A stretch of DNA of 45,266 nucleotides. It comes from a virus. The notes under the pieces were generated by a model that had not been told where the DNA came from, did no database searches, and was given only the letters and a program-made list of their open reading frames with translations. A program made the position numbers and the translations under genes. Numbering within the stretch: the stretch's first letter is position 1; each line of letters opens with the position of its first letter. The DNA is taken from positions 1-45,266 of the IMG/VR virus record IMGVR_UViG_3300037587_000310; one strand, 5' to 3'. Shown here piece after piece: positions 1 to 5,320 of the stretch.

Positions 1-701
1 GCTTTATTGAAATATTCACCTAATATATCACCTATTTGGGTGGCTTCAAATATCTTGGCTGGAATGATTTCTTTGAGAGCCTTGAACATTTCTTGCGGCC
101 CTAATTCTTCGATTGACTCTTTTACTGTTCTCACCCAATCTGTAGGTTGGGGCCACGCTACTTCAAAGTAATCGAGTAGGGCCGCTTTCTTGGCTATTGT
201 CTGGGCACTCATAATGCTCCAGATATTATTGTTGCCGTCCCCGGAACCGCAGAAAGTCTCTATTTCGCCGGACTCAGTATCACAGATCTCCCATACTCCG
301 TTGTAGCGAACACAAGGTTTATTAATAATCTTCCAGCTATTTTCAGTCCACTCTAATTCAGGATGCTTGGCGTCAAGGGATATACCCTTTATCCGCTTGG
401 TAACAAGCCCCCTGCTCTCACATTCCCGGCGATAAATATTATAAACTTCCTCGGCCTTGGTGTGGGCGTATAAGAATCCCTGTCGTGTCTTGGCAATTAC
501 AGTACATGGCATTATGGGGACGGCTCGCATTATATCGAGCTTTTTCTTGTGTAGATGATAATTCAATGTATATACAACCGCTTTTTTCTTTCGTCGGGAC
601 GGAGTTTTCTTAGCCTTCTTTGCAGAGACCACTTTTGCTTTCTTATTGGCGGTTCGTTTTTTTGGTTTTGATATTTTCTTCTTTGCGGTTTTTTTGGTCA
701 T
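1..701 (-). CDS. erf: ERF-family single-strand annealing protein, N-terminal 233 codons (runs off the left edge)
   Basis: Single-strand annealing recombinase of the ERF superfamily, expected to pair homologous ssDNA during phage recombination. The start ATG has a clear ribosome binding site (AAAGGAG, 7 bases upstream). Residues 1-40 are an extreme Lys/Ala/Arg tail resembling histone H1, unusual for ERF and probably DNA-binding. The ERF-like core includes G-S-G-D-G at 152-156 followed by AQTIAKKAAL at 166-175, matching the family pattern of a Gly/Asp loop before an alanine-rich helix. The frame is still open at base 1. It continues in frame from base 45266, giving a 309-residue protein if the ends join. 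It overlaps the end of the Lar-like gene by 59 bases. ERF assignment is by motif recognition, not a search. Confidence 0.72.
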   Translation of the reverse strand, partial: MTKKTAKKKISKPKKRTANKKAKVVSAKKAKKTPSRRKKKAVVYTLNYHLHKKKLDIMRAVPIMPCTVIAKTRQGFLYAHTKAEEVYNIYRRECESRGLVTKRIKGISLDAKHPELEWTENSWKIINKPCVRYNGVWEICDTESGEIETFCGSGDGNNNIWSIMSAQTIAKKAALLDYFEVAWPQPTDWVRTVKESIEELGPQEMFKALKEIIPAKIFEATQIGDILGEYFNK

Positions 702-921
702 TATGGCTCCTTTGATGCCAAGCTCTTATGGCTTGTATTTTATTTTTGTAAATTACTGAATATACTATATGACCACAGCAACTTTCATGGCAGTATCCAG
801 TAGAACAACCAATTTGCCAACCAGTCAGATGACAAAAAGGGATTTCACACTTTTTCACTTCTGCGGGTTGTAAACAAAACGGGCAGGATTTAAGTTTTTT
901 CTTTGCCATATAGATGTTCAT
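643..921 (-). CDS. Lar-like zinc-ribbon protein (restriction alleviation family)
   Basis: Small protein of the Lar-like family, whose phage members modulate host restriction or are simply zinc-binding. The core is LKSCPFC at the N-terminus, a central Cys-rich segment (GCSTGYCHESCCG) and a C-terminal I-x-A-x-R-A-W-H motif, the usual Lar layout (CPFCG ... C ... A..aWN.R). The chosen ATG overlaps the stop of the upstream zinc-finger gene (ATGA); an earlier in-frame start lies inside that gene and a later one (MAKKK) is also possible. The tail is basic. A second Lar-like gene lies at 13957-14184. Confidence 0.7.
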   Translation of the reverse strand: MNIYMAKKKLKSCPFCLQPAEVKKCEIPFCHLTGWQIGCSTGYCHESCCGHIVYSVIYKNKIQAIRAWHQRSHNDQKNRKEENIKTKKTNRQ

Positions 922-1121
922 AGCCCATTTTCTTTTATACACTCCAGACAATACATGCCGTCAAAATGCTCACTGCAACCTATCCGACCACAATCCGGGC
1001 ATTGCTTGTTATTCTGCATGCAAACATCGCAGACACCTTTTTCGCAGTCGAATTCACACATATTTAGGCTGATTTTAGGGTCGTCGCATTGACAACAATC
1101 AGTTAATAGAAATCCTCCCAT
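918..1121 (-). CDS. Cysteine-rich zinc-finger protein
   Basis: A 67-residue protein with at least six CxxC or paired-Cys elements (CCQC, CDVC, CPDC, CLEC) and a C-S-E-H-F segment, the pattern of a treble-clef or double zinc-ribbon protein. I do not recognise the family. The ATG is preferred over an upstream GTG because it is preceded by GAGG eight bases upstream. The stop overlaps the next start (ATGA), so it is probably translationally coupled to the Lar-like gene. Confidence 0.6.
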   Translation of the reverse strand: MGGFLLTDCCQCDDPKISLNMCEFDCEKGVCDVCMQNNKQCPDCGRIGCSEHFDGMYCLECIKENGL

Positions 1122-1151
1122 TTTATGCACCTCACTAAAAAGGTTAAAAGG

Positions 1152-1679
1152 CTATGTTAAACTTCTGTTTCGACTTACATAACTTGATGGTTCGATTCCT
1201 TGCATCATTCTTACAATGGCTGCGATTTCTTCCTTGCTTAATTCCTTACTCGAATCGCCCGAATCATTTTGGTTATAATTGAAAAGATAGTGTTTGTGAG
1301 TAAATGCCAAAGCCAGTCGATTTAGTTCTTTGGCGTATAATTTTTTATAGTAGCAAAACATATCTCTCAGTTCAATTTCCTGCAATGCCGTCATTTCAAA
1401 ATAGAGTACTTTTCTCTTTTGTGCTCTGTAATATTCAAAAGAACTACTCCCCATCAAACAATGATAGCAGTTAAGTAACAATTCTCTTTGCCACTTGTAA
1501 AAATACTTAAAAGCATTTGTCCGCCTTGGTTTTCTTGTGTTCAAATCTTCAAGAGAGACATGGTGTTTTTCTAAGAGTTTCTCAAGCTGGATTTTGGCAT
1601 TGACTTTCTCTCCACCAACGCCGCGATCAGCTAAAGCAGCTATTTTGTGAAGTCTTTCAATAATCAATTCTCTTGTCAT
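1152..1679 (-). CDS. DUF2786-like protein
   Basis: 175-residue protein whose first ~46 residues (IERLHKIAALAD ... LEKLLEKHHVSLEDL) match the DUF2786 pattern: a helix with 'K..kllaLA', then 'A..k...L...h.ls..dl'. DUF2786 proteins are found in phages and bacteria and their function is unknown. The remainder is helical and basic with no recognised motif. The gene starts only about 20 bases after the U-tract of the interlocked terminator at 1691-1754 and has a poor ribosome binding site (GACGTGAT). It is therefore the obvious target if that element acts as an attenuator. Confidence 0.6.
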   Translation of the reverse strand: MTRELIIERLHKIAALADRGVGGEKVNAKIQLEKLLEKHHVSLEDLNTRKPRRTNAFKYFYKWQRELLLNCYHCLMGSSSFEYYRAQKRKVLYFEMTALQEIELRDMFCYYKKLYAKELNRLALAFTHKHYLFNYNQNDSGDSSKELSKEEIAAIVRMMQGIEPSSYVSRNRSLT

Positions 1680-1690
1680 AATATCACGTC

Positions 1691-1796
1691 AATAAAAAAC
1701 CCAGCCGGTTGGAATGCAGATATAGGCGTGGTGGCCCAGACTTGCCCCGGCTGGATTTGTTTGTTTTTAATTTCATCTGCATTCCAAGCATCTTAA
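1691..1796 (-). ncRNA. Leader or small RNA with interlocked (pseudoknot-capable) terminator, copy 1
   Basis: Read on the minus strand from the promoter at 1803-1831, the RNA contains P (13 nt, 1787-1775), T (CCAGCCGG, 1754-1747), P' (1721-1709, perfect complement of P) and T' (CCGGCTGG, 1708-1701), then GTTTTTTATT. T/T' plus the U-run is a rho-independent terminator. P/P' interlocks with it, because P' lies in the terminator loop directly against T'. The two helices can stack as an H-type pseudoknot or compete as antiterminator and terminator. The RNA would be about 105 nt. The pairings are seen directly; function is inferred. It could be a free-standing small RNA or an attenuator for the DUF2786 gene. 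Confidence 0.65.
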
Positions 1797-1802
1797 ATTA
1801 CA

Positions 1803-1831
1803 ATTATATACTCTTTTTTGGAGTCTGTCAA
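1803..1831 (-). promoter_or_regulatory. Perfect-consensus sigma70-type promoter
   Basis: On the minus strand: TTGACA (1831-1826), a 17-base spacer, then TATAAT (1808-1803). Both hexamers match consensus exactly with optimal spacing. The predicted start is near 1796, about 9 bases before segment P of the interlocked leader. Confidence 0.8.
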
Positions 1832-1841
1832 ATATTATTTA

Positions 1842-2159
1842 TTATTTTTTTGCGGTTTCTTTTAGGGCTTGCTCTATTAGCTCTGGCGTAAGTCTTGGAC
1901 ACGGTAATTCTGGAATTGTGCCCTGTAATCTGCAAACGCGCGGCCTCTCATCATATATCTCACACCGCTTAGTTATTTTATGAAGAAACACACATTCAAG
2001 CGTATCTGTTACGGGAACAAACAGTCCTGTAAACATTTCCTCAAGCTCAGTCGGTTGCTCTTGGTACTTGTGCGCATTCTGCAAGAGAAAATCCTCTGTA
2101 AAAGGCACAGGGCCACAGCATTCTCCGCATCCTCCACATATTTTAGCCCAGTTAATCAT
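1842..2159 (-). CDS. YkgJ-family cysteine-cluster protein (CxxCxxCC)
   Basis: 105-residue protein with the hallmark N-terminal C-x2-C-x2-C-C cluster (C8, C11, C14, C15) and a downstream C56 ... CEIYDERPRVCR (C66, C76) ... C87 set. This is the complete signature of the YkgJ/UPF0153 family, predicted to bind an Fe-S cluster or zinc. The biochemical role is unproven. Its start overlaps the stop of the upstream gene (ATGA). It is the last gene before the strong promoter at 1803-1831. Confidence 0.85.
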   Translation of the reverse strand: MINWAKICGGCGECCGPVPFTEDFLLQNAHKYQEQPTELEEMFTGLFVPVTDTLECVFLHKITKRCEIYDERPRVCRLQGTIPELPCPRLTPELIEQALKETAKK

Positions 2160-2479
2160 TTATCTACCTCATAATATTCAGGCTTGAAGGTCTTAATTGC
2201 AAATTTGTCTTTAGTAAAATTATTCCATGCCTTTTGAGTTTGCCCTGTTAGGCTAATCTTGCCGTCAATCTTGCCAGGGTCATACCGCTTCTTGCCTGTA
2301 GCCTTGAGTCTTTGTTGTATTTGCCTGATAGAGGGTATATCGACAGTAGTTTGGTTACTGAGCGGCCTGATAGGGGCTTTAATGGCGTAGTTACGGTATA
2401 CTCTGACAGATACAAAGCCTGTAGCTGCACCACTGCCATAAATAGCGATACACGATAGGATACATAATATTGTTTTCAT
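2156..2479 (-). CDS. Membrane-anchored protein with peptidoglycan-binding-like domain
   Basis: The N-terminus (ILCILSCIAIYGSGAATGF) is a signal anchor or signal peptide. Residues ~48-100 (IRQIQQRLKATG, YDPGKIDGK, T-x2-A-W-x2-F) fit the PG_binding_1 pattern: a paired-helix repeat with 'IQ..L...G.Y.pG.iDG..G..T..A...F'. Such domains tether cell-wall hydrolases to peptidoglycan. No catalytic domain is present, so this may be a lysis accessory or a cell-wall-binding exported protein. It lies in the early block, not next to the probable lysis genes at 5.7-6.2 kb. The domain call is by pattern only. Confidence 0.5.
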   Translation of the reverse strand: MKTILCILSCIAIYGSGAATGFVSVRVYRNYAIKAPIRPLSNQTTVDIPSIRQIQQRLKATGKKRYDPGKIDGKISLTGQTQKAWNNFTKDKFAIKTFKPEYYEVDK

Positions 2480-2480
2480 C

Positions 2481-2657
2481 TTATTTGCCTTTCAGGGCTT
2501 GCTTAAAACTTTCAGGGTATATGTATAATGACCATTTCACTCGTCTTGCTCTACCACAATTTGAACATTGAACCATTCCTGTTGCGCCACAATCTCTTAC
2601 AAGCTTAAACGTTCCGTATTTTCCACATTTACAAGGTCTTATTCCGTGATAAGGCAT
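2481..2657 (-). CDS. Small zinc-ribbon protein
   Basis: 58-residue protein with two CxC/CxxC knuckles (RPCKCGKYG and VQCSNCGRARRV) spaced by about 20 residues, a classic zinc-ribbon. The function is unknown. ATG at 2657 is chosen because GGAG lies six bases upstream; an earlier TTG in frame overlaps that site. Its ribosome binding site follows directly after the long-range stem at 2674-2757. Confidence 0.6.
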   Translation of the reverse strand: MPYHGIRPCKCGKYGTFKLVRDCGATGMVQCSNCGRARRVKWSLYIYPESFKQALKGK

Positions 2658-2673
2658 ATCATTCTCCAATATT

Positions 2674-2757
2674 AGCAGCGGTGTAGGCTATGAGCCTATC
2701 ATCCTTGTTTTTCCAGTTTCCCACTATATCTGACGTCCTGTCATTCGCACCGCTGCT
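2674..2757 (-). ncRNA. Structured intergenic element closed by a 10-bp stem
   Basis: AGCAGCGGTG (2757-2748 on the minus strand) pairs perfectly with CACCGCTGCT (2683-2674). Directly against the 3' strand sits a 6-bp hairpin TAGGCT-CAT-AGCCTA (2698-2684). The rest of the loop is about 50 nt and contains GACGTC. There is no U-run, so it is not a terminator. It occupies the whole gap between the coiled-coil gene and the ribosome binding site of the zinc-ribbon gene. It may be a regulatory leader or processing site. No known riboswitch or ribozyme consensus was recognised. Confidence 0.45.
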
Positions 2758-2769
2758 TGATACCTGTAC

Positions 2770-2898
2770 TTAGAGTTCATCACAAATCTCGTTATAGTCA
2801 TTGAGAAGATTGTTGTAATCATCAATAAGCTCGTTATATTCGTCAGTAAGCTCGTTGTATTTATTTACTTCTTCATTTCTTATCTGTCGTTTATCCAT
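2770..2898 (-). CDS. Tiny heptad-repeat coiled-coil protein
   Basis: 42 codons, with GGAG eight bases before the ATG. After a short basic start the protein is four consecutive seven-residue repeats, YNELTDE / YNELIDD / YNNLLND / YNEICDE, ending in L. The Tyr and Leu/Ile positions give a strongly amphipathic, very acidic coiled coil. This pattern, together with the good ribosome binding site, argues for a real gene. The function is unknown; an oligomerising acidic helix could be an inhibitor or a DNA mimic. Confidence 0.6.
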   Translation of the reverse strand: MDKRQIRNEEVNKYNELTDEYNELIDDYNNLLNDYNEICDEL

Positions 2899-2919
2899 TT
2901 TCTTTTTCTCCGTTTCAAA

Positions 2920-3120
2920 TTAACAGCCGTGCTGCTTGACTATTTCAGGGTCGAATTTGATGCCGATACGTTTTGCCATTGATTTGGCGTATCTGATAGC
3001 ATTGCCTTTTTTTTCATACACCGTTAGAGTTTCTAATAACGATTTTCTGCCTATATAAATTCCAAACCACCAACGAAAACCGCCACAATTTTCTGCAACT
3101 CTTATTCTTACATTTTCCAT
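2920..3120 (-). CDS. Small phage protein, DUF1508-like pattern
   Basis: 66-residue protein beginning MENVRIRVAENCGGFRWWFGIYIGRK and continuing with a helix rich in A and K (NAIRYAKSMAKRIG). The order of strand, aromatic pair, strand and 'NA...A' helix resembles the DUF1508/YegP half-repeat fold, but the similarity is faint. Ribosome binding site AAAGGA lies upstream of the ATG. It follows the structured gap at 3121-3630. Confidence 0.5.
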   Translation of the reverse strand: MENVRIRVAENCGGFRWWFGIYIGRKSLLETLTVYEKKGNAIRYAKSMAKRIGIKFDPEIVKQHGC

Positions 3121-3154
3121 TTTTCACATCCTTTCAAATATTTATGATTGCACA

Positions 3155-3201
3155 GGACGGCCTCAAGTTGTCTGCCTTTGCCTATTTGCCGTCCCGTTGA
3201 G
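3155..3201 (-). ncRNA. Short interlocked inverted repeats (possible pseudoknot)
   Basis: On the minus strand the order is P CTCAA (3201-3197), T GGACGGC (3194-3188), P' TTGAG (3166-3162) and T' GCCGTCC (3161-3155), with P' and T' contiguous. This is the same P-T-P'-T' topology as the three promoter-linked leaders. Here P is only 5 bp, there is no U-run after T' and no clear promoter upstream. It lies just before the ribosome binding site of the 66-residue gene. It could be a coincidence. Confidence 0.3.
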
Positions 3202-3225
3202 AAATTAAAATGATTAATAATGCCA

Positions 3226-3236
3226 GCCTCTCACTG
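3226..3236. repeat. 11-mer shared with 40281-40291
   Basis: GCCTCTCACTG on the plus strand occurs exactly here and at 40281-40291, both inside structured intergenic regions. Together with the 13-mer at 3358-3370 and 40265-40277 it marks the two regions as related or as carrying the same binding site. Confidence 0.5.
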
Positions 3237-3357
3237 GCTCGGACCTCTGGTCTGTCACGCCTGTTGGTGGCCTCTAATTCCACCCATGCGACCAATTGCA
3301 ACCCGCCGACGTCCGGGCGGTCTTCGTGAGCCGCTTTCGCGGATTCTCTCTTAATAA

Positions 3358-3370
3358 AGGTGCTGGCGGG
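3358..3370. repeat. 13-mer shared with 40265-40277
   Basis: AGGTGCTGGCGGG on the plus strand occurs exactly here and at 40265-40277. Here it forms one arm of the 8-bp stem closing 3361-3428. In the other copy it overlaps the small GGCG-TTCC-CGCC hairpin. Confidence 0.5.
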
Positions 3371-3484
3371 TAGGATTTATCGTTCGAGCGTACATCGCTT
3401 TTGGCTTCTCGTCCACCCGCCGCCAGCATCAAATATCAGAGGCAAAGTGGGCAAGCGAGCTATAGCGCAAATGGACTTAATACC

Positions 3485-3568
3485 TTACTTCAAACGGCTC
3501 TCTGCCTTTTGGGGATTTGCCATATTGTACGGTTCGTTAATAGCCTTATCCCGCTTATACGCCACCAC
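3485..3568 (-). CDS. Possible tiny ORF (27 codons)
   Basis: A GTG-initiated frame reading VVAYKRDKAINEPYNMANPQ and ending in SRLK lies 62 bases after the conserved 152-residue gene. The purine-rich AGGGGCAGG before the GTG could serve as a ribosome binding site, but spacing is tight. Composition is plausible for a protein. There is no recognisable family, and it could be chance. Confidence 0.22.
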   Translation of the reverse strand: MVAYKRDKAINEPYNMANPQKAESRLK

Positions 3569-3630
3569 CCCTGCCCCTGATATAAACTCTATTTACTTTT
3601 CAAATGTTCAGCAGGTGCTATCTCTGGGAA

Positions 3631-4089
3631 TTACTTCACGCTTACCAATAACTTTGGCATTTTCCCGCTTTCTATTGTTTTGTCTATCTGTGGTTGAAGC
3701 CAATCGCTTACAGTTTCTCCACTTGGCAAGCAGGTATAGGCCAAAAACTCATCTTCAAAATTCGCTATACCCTCATTGATAGAAACAAGTTTGCCCTTTA
3801 TGCTCAGTGCTAACGCTCTCCATTTTCGGCGGCACGCTTGTTCCCAATGCTTTATCATATCTTCTCTCGAGCGCATCTTTCTTCCAGCAGGAGTCTTGGC
3901 GAAATCCGATTGTAGGGGCAATGCAATTTCTCTTTTGATAGCTCGGTTCTCGTACACAAAACACACAAACGCCCTATTGCCATCAATGCCAGTCATAAAT
4001 TGCTTAGCTCCAAATCTGATAATCAACTTTTCAATTTCATTTTTTGACTTGCCTACTGAAACTGTTGTATTGCTTGCATATTTATTCAT
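3631..4089 (-). CDS. Conserved phage/plasmid protein of unknown function (152 aa)
   Basis: This matches a widespread phage and plasmid hypothetical family recognisable by three blocks. They are an N-terminal 'TTVSVGKSKNEIEKLIIRFGA' region, a central WEQACRRKWRALALSIKGKL and a C-terminal FEDEFLAY-x-CLPSGETVSDWLQPQI. The function is unknown in the literature I know; the conserved Trp/Arg helix suggests nucleic-acid contact. The ATG is preceded by GGGAG. It lies between the helical 89-residue gene and the structured gap. Confidence 0.65.
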   Translation of the reverse strand: MNKYASNTTVSVGKSKNEIEKLIIRFGAKQFMTGIDGNRAFVCFVYENRAIKREIALPLQSDFAKTPAGRKMRSREDMIKHWEQACRRKWRALALSIKGKLVSINEGIANFEDEFLAYTCLPSGETVSDWLQPQIDKTIESGKMPKLLVSVK

Positions 4090-4093
4090 CTCG

Positions 4094-4363
4094 TTACTCC
4101 CCTCCCTGCTTTGCTTTGGCTATGGCAGCTCGGCCTTCATCGTGAAATTCATCTCTCATATAATCAACTTCTAATAAGTTTTTTAACGCTTTCAGTAAAT
4201 CAGGTTGGCTATTTGCTCTGTTAATAAGCTCTCTGAGGTCTTTTCCTTTTAGGTCTGCGCCATCAGTATTAACAATCCGCATGAAGAACTCACCTTTGGG
4301 TTGTTTATGATTTAGCCCAATAAGTTGAAATGGCGGCTTAAATAATTTTGATACCTGGCTCAT
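4094..4363 (-). CDS. Small helical phage protein (N-R-A ... ARAAIAKA type)
   Basis: 89 residues with the layout of a very common phage hypothetical: 'ELINRANSQPDLLKALKNLLE' followed by 'EGRAAIAKAKQGGE' at the C-terminus. The helix pair is well known from phage genomes but has no assigned function. AGGAG precedes the ATG by nine bases. It lies 4 bases before the next gene, so is probably co-transcribed. Confidence 0.55.
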   Translation of the reverse strand: MSQVSKLFKPPFQLIGLNHKQPKGEFFMRIVNTDGADLKGKDLRELINRANSQPDLLKALKNLLEVDYMRDEFHDEGRAAIAKAKQGGE

Positions 4364-4400
4364 ATCACTAACTCCTGCTCAATCTCGTAAATTCCCGTTT

Positions 4401-5033
4401 TTAGCCATTTTCTTCAAAATTCCGTTCCTCAGCTTTGCGCCTAATGGACGAACTCGAAAGCGCGCTACCAATACCGCCCTGCTTTTCGGCTTTGGGTAAA
4501 GCGGCCATTTTTTTCTCATAATATTTGACTTTTCTTTGGTATTTCTTTGTATATGTTTTTGCTCGATTGAGTTTCTTAATCCATTCGTCAAATTTCTTTT
4601 GTGCTTTAGTTGCTCGGACTTCGATTATGTTAGTCTTGGGCTTTTTGACTTTCTGTGTTTTCAAAGGGATAATTTCATCAGGCAACCAAGATACATCTAT
4701 CGTTGAGCTGTATGGCATGTCTTTATGGTGCAGCCCCAAATTATGTCCGACTTCATGGATGTAGGTTTGTGCTACTTGATGACTCCAAGCCCCATGTTCT
4801 TCACTTCCTTTTTTGCCAGTTTGATAATCAACTATTTTTATCATTTGGCGTTTGGGAAGTTTCATAACGACAGAGTGAGAATTATACCAAGCATAACCAC
4901 CAGTACGCCCTGAGCGATTATAAATTACTTTGACGGTTCGATACTTATGATTTGTCCCTTCGTGTTTTTCGCATTTAATAAAAAGGCTTCGCAAATATCG
5001 AGTGTCATAATTGGTTTCGTTGATAACCTTCAT
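4401..5033 (-). CDS. Metzincin-type zinc metalloprotease-like protein
   Basis: 210-residue protein with HEVGHNLGLHH at residues 93-103, the complete metzincin zinc-binding motif HExxHxxGxxH. The Glu is the general base and the three His are metal ligands. A Met about 3 residues later (HKDM) is followed by a helical tail. Residues ~140-210 are a Lys-rich, probably coiled-coil extension. There is no signal peptide, so the protein would act in the cytoplasm. It is the first gene after the early promoter at 5180-5207, arguing for an early host-directed role. Small HExxHxxGxxH proteins are known in phages and plasmids without defined substrates. Protease activity is inferred. Confidence 0.7.
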   Translation of the reverse strand: MKVINETNYDTRYLRSLFIKCEKHEGTNHKYRTVKVIYNRSGRTGGYAWYNSHSVVMKLPKRQMIKIVDYQTGKKGSEEHGAWSHQVAQTYIHEVGHNLGLHHKDMPYSSTIDVSWLPDEIIPLKTQKVKKPKTNIIEVRATKAQKKFDEWIKKLNRAKTYTKKYQRKVKYYEKKMAALPKAEKQGGIGSALSSSSIRRKAEERNFEENG

Positions 5034-5052
5034 TTCTTGTTACTCCTGCTCA

Positions 5053-5159
5053 AAATAAAATCGAGGACGAACTGGTTACACGACTGGCGGGGACCGGACG
5101 ATATTCGCCCTCGATAAATAAACTGTTTGTAGAATTCCGTGTAACCATTTTCACGTCCT
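5053..5159 (-). ncRNA. Leader with interlocked terminator, copy 2
   Basis: On the minus strand P contains AGGACG (5159-5154) and TGGTTACACG (5147-5138). T is TCGAGG (5114-5109). P' is CGTGTAACCA (5082-5073) and CGTCCT (5069-5064). T' is CCTCGA (5066-5061), followed by TTTTATTTTG. P/P' is 10+6 bp with a small internal loop. T' shares three bases with the outer part of P', so the two helices compete directly. The U-rich tail makes T/T' a possible, short terminator. It sits between the early promoter and the metzincin gene, whose ATG is 20 bases further on. The attenuation role is inferred. Confidence 0.6.
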
Positions 5160-5179
5160 ATTAACTTTTGATAATCACA

Positions 5180-5207
5180 AAGATAACATACTATCGGCTG
5201 TTGTCAA
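5180..5207 (-). promoter_or_regulatory. Early promoter (sigma70-type)
   Basis: On the minus strand: TTGACA (5207-5202), a 16-base spacer, TATCTT (5185-5180). The -35 is perfect and the -10 matches four of six. It is the first promoter after the late terminator and precedes the whole early block. Confidence 0.6.
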
Positions 5208-5230
5208 ATTAAATCTTTAAATAATCTACG

Positions 5231-5254
5231 TTCGGACATTTAGTTATTCGGACA
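5231..5254. promoter_or_regulatory. Tandem 8-base direct repeat, possible operator
   Basis: TTCGGACA occurs at 5231-5238 and again at 5247-5254, a 16-base period, between the late terminator and the -35 of the early promoter. The position suits an activator or repressor site. No such regulator was recognised in the genome. Confidence 0.35.
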
Positions 5255-5256
5255 CA

Positions 5257-5286
5257 TAAAAAAGCCCTATATTTCTACAGGGCTTT
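5257..5286 (-). terminator. Rho-independent terminator of the late operon
   Basis: On the minus strand AAAGCCCT (5286-5279) pairs with AGGGCTTT (5268-5261), a 10-nt loop between them, followed by TTTTTTAT. It lies 35 bases after the stop of the lipoprotein gene. It ends the late transcript and separates it from the early promoter. Confidence 0.85.
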
Positions 5287-5320
5287 CGGAGGAGGGTGAT
5301 GAATACTGTTTGTAATTTTT

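Larger units (their letters stand above)
3222..3428. ncRNA. GC-rich hairpin-dense region, candidate structured RNA
   Basis: Within the 510-base stretch 3121-3630, which lacks a convincing gene, this part is visibly richer in G+C than its surroundings and consists of successive hairpins. They are 3222-3226/3234-3238 (GCCAG/CTGGC), 3242-3245/3249-3252, 3266-3270/3280-3284, 3303-3307/3316-3320, 3331-3342 (on the minus strand CCGC-GAAA-GCGG, a GNRA tetraloop) and 3361-3368/3421-3428 (TGCTGGCG/CGCCAGCA). The GNRA loop favours a minus-strand transcript, co-directional with the genes. It shares an exact 13-mer and an exact 11-mer with the leader at 40260-40437. Bases 3429-3630 hold only a possible tiny ORF. 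Confidence 0.45.

Noticed and set aside
1709-1891. Small plus-strand ORF over the interlocked leader
   Set aside because: No promoter or ribosome binding site, and it reads through both the terminator and the consensus minus-strand promoter.
3361-3428. A 67-nt element with a 7-bp acceptor-like stem and A-C-C end, resembling a tRNA
   Set aside because: No D- or T-arm consensus on either strand and too short; kept only as one hairpin of the structured region.
3360-3779. 139-codon plus-strand ORF over the structured gap
   Set aside because: Extends over 150 bases of the conserved minus-strand 152-residue gene, has no promoter or good ribosome binding site, and the composition is not protein-like.
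4379-4591. 70-codon minus-strand ORF overlapping the end of the metzincin gene
   Set aside because: It is a different frame of the Lys-rich tail of that gene with no independent ribosome binding site.
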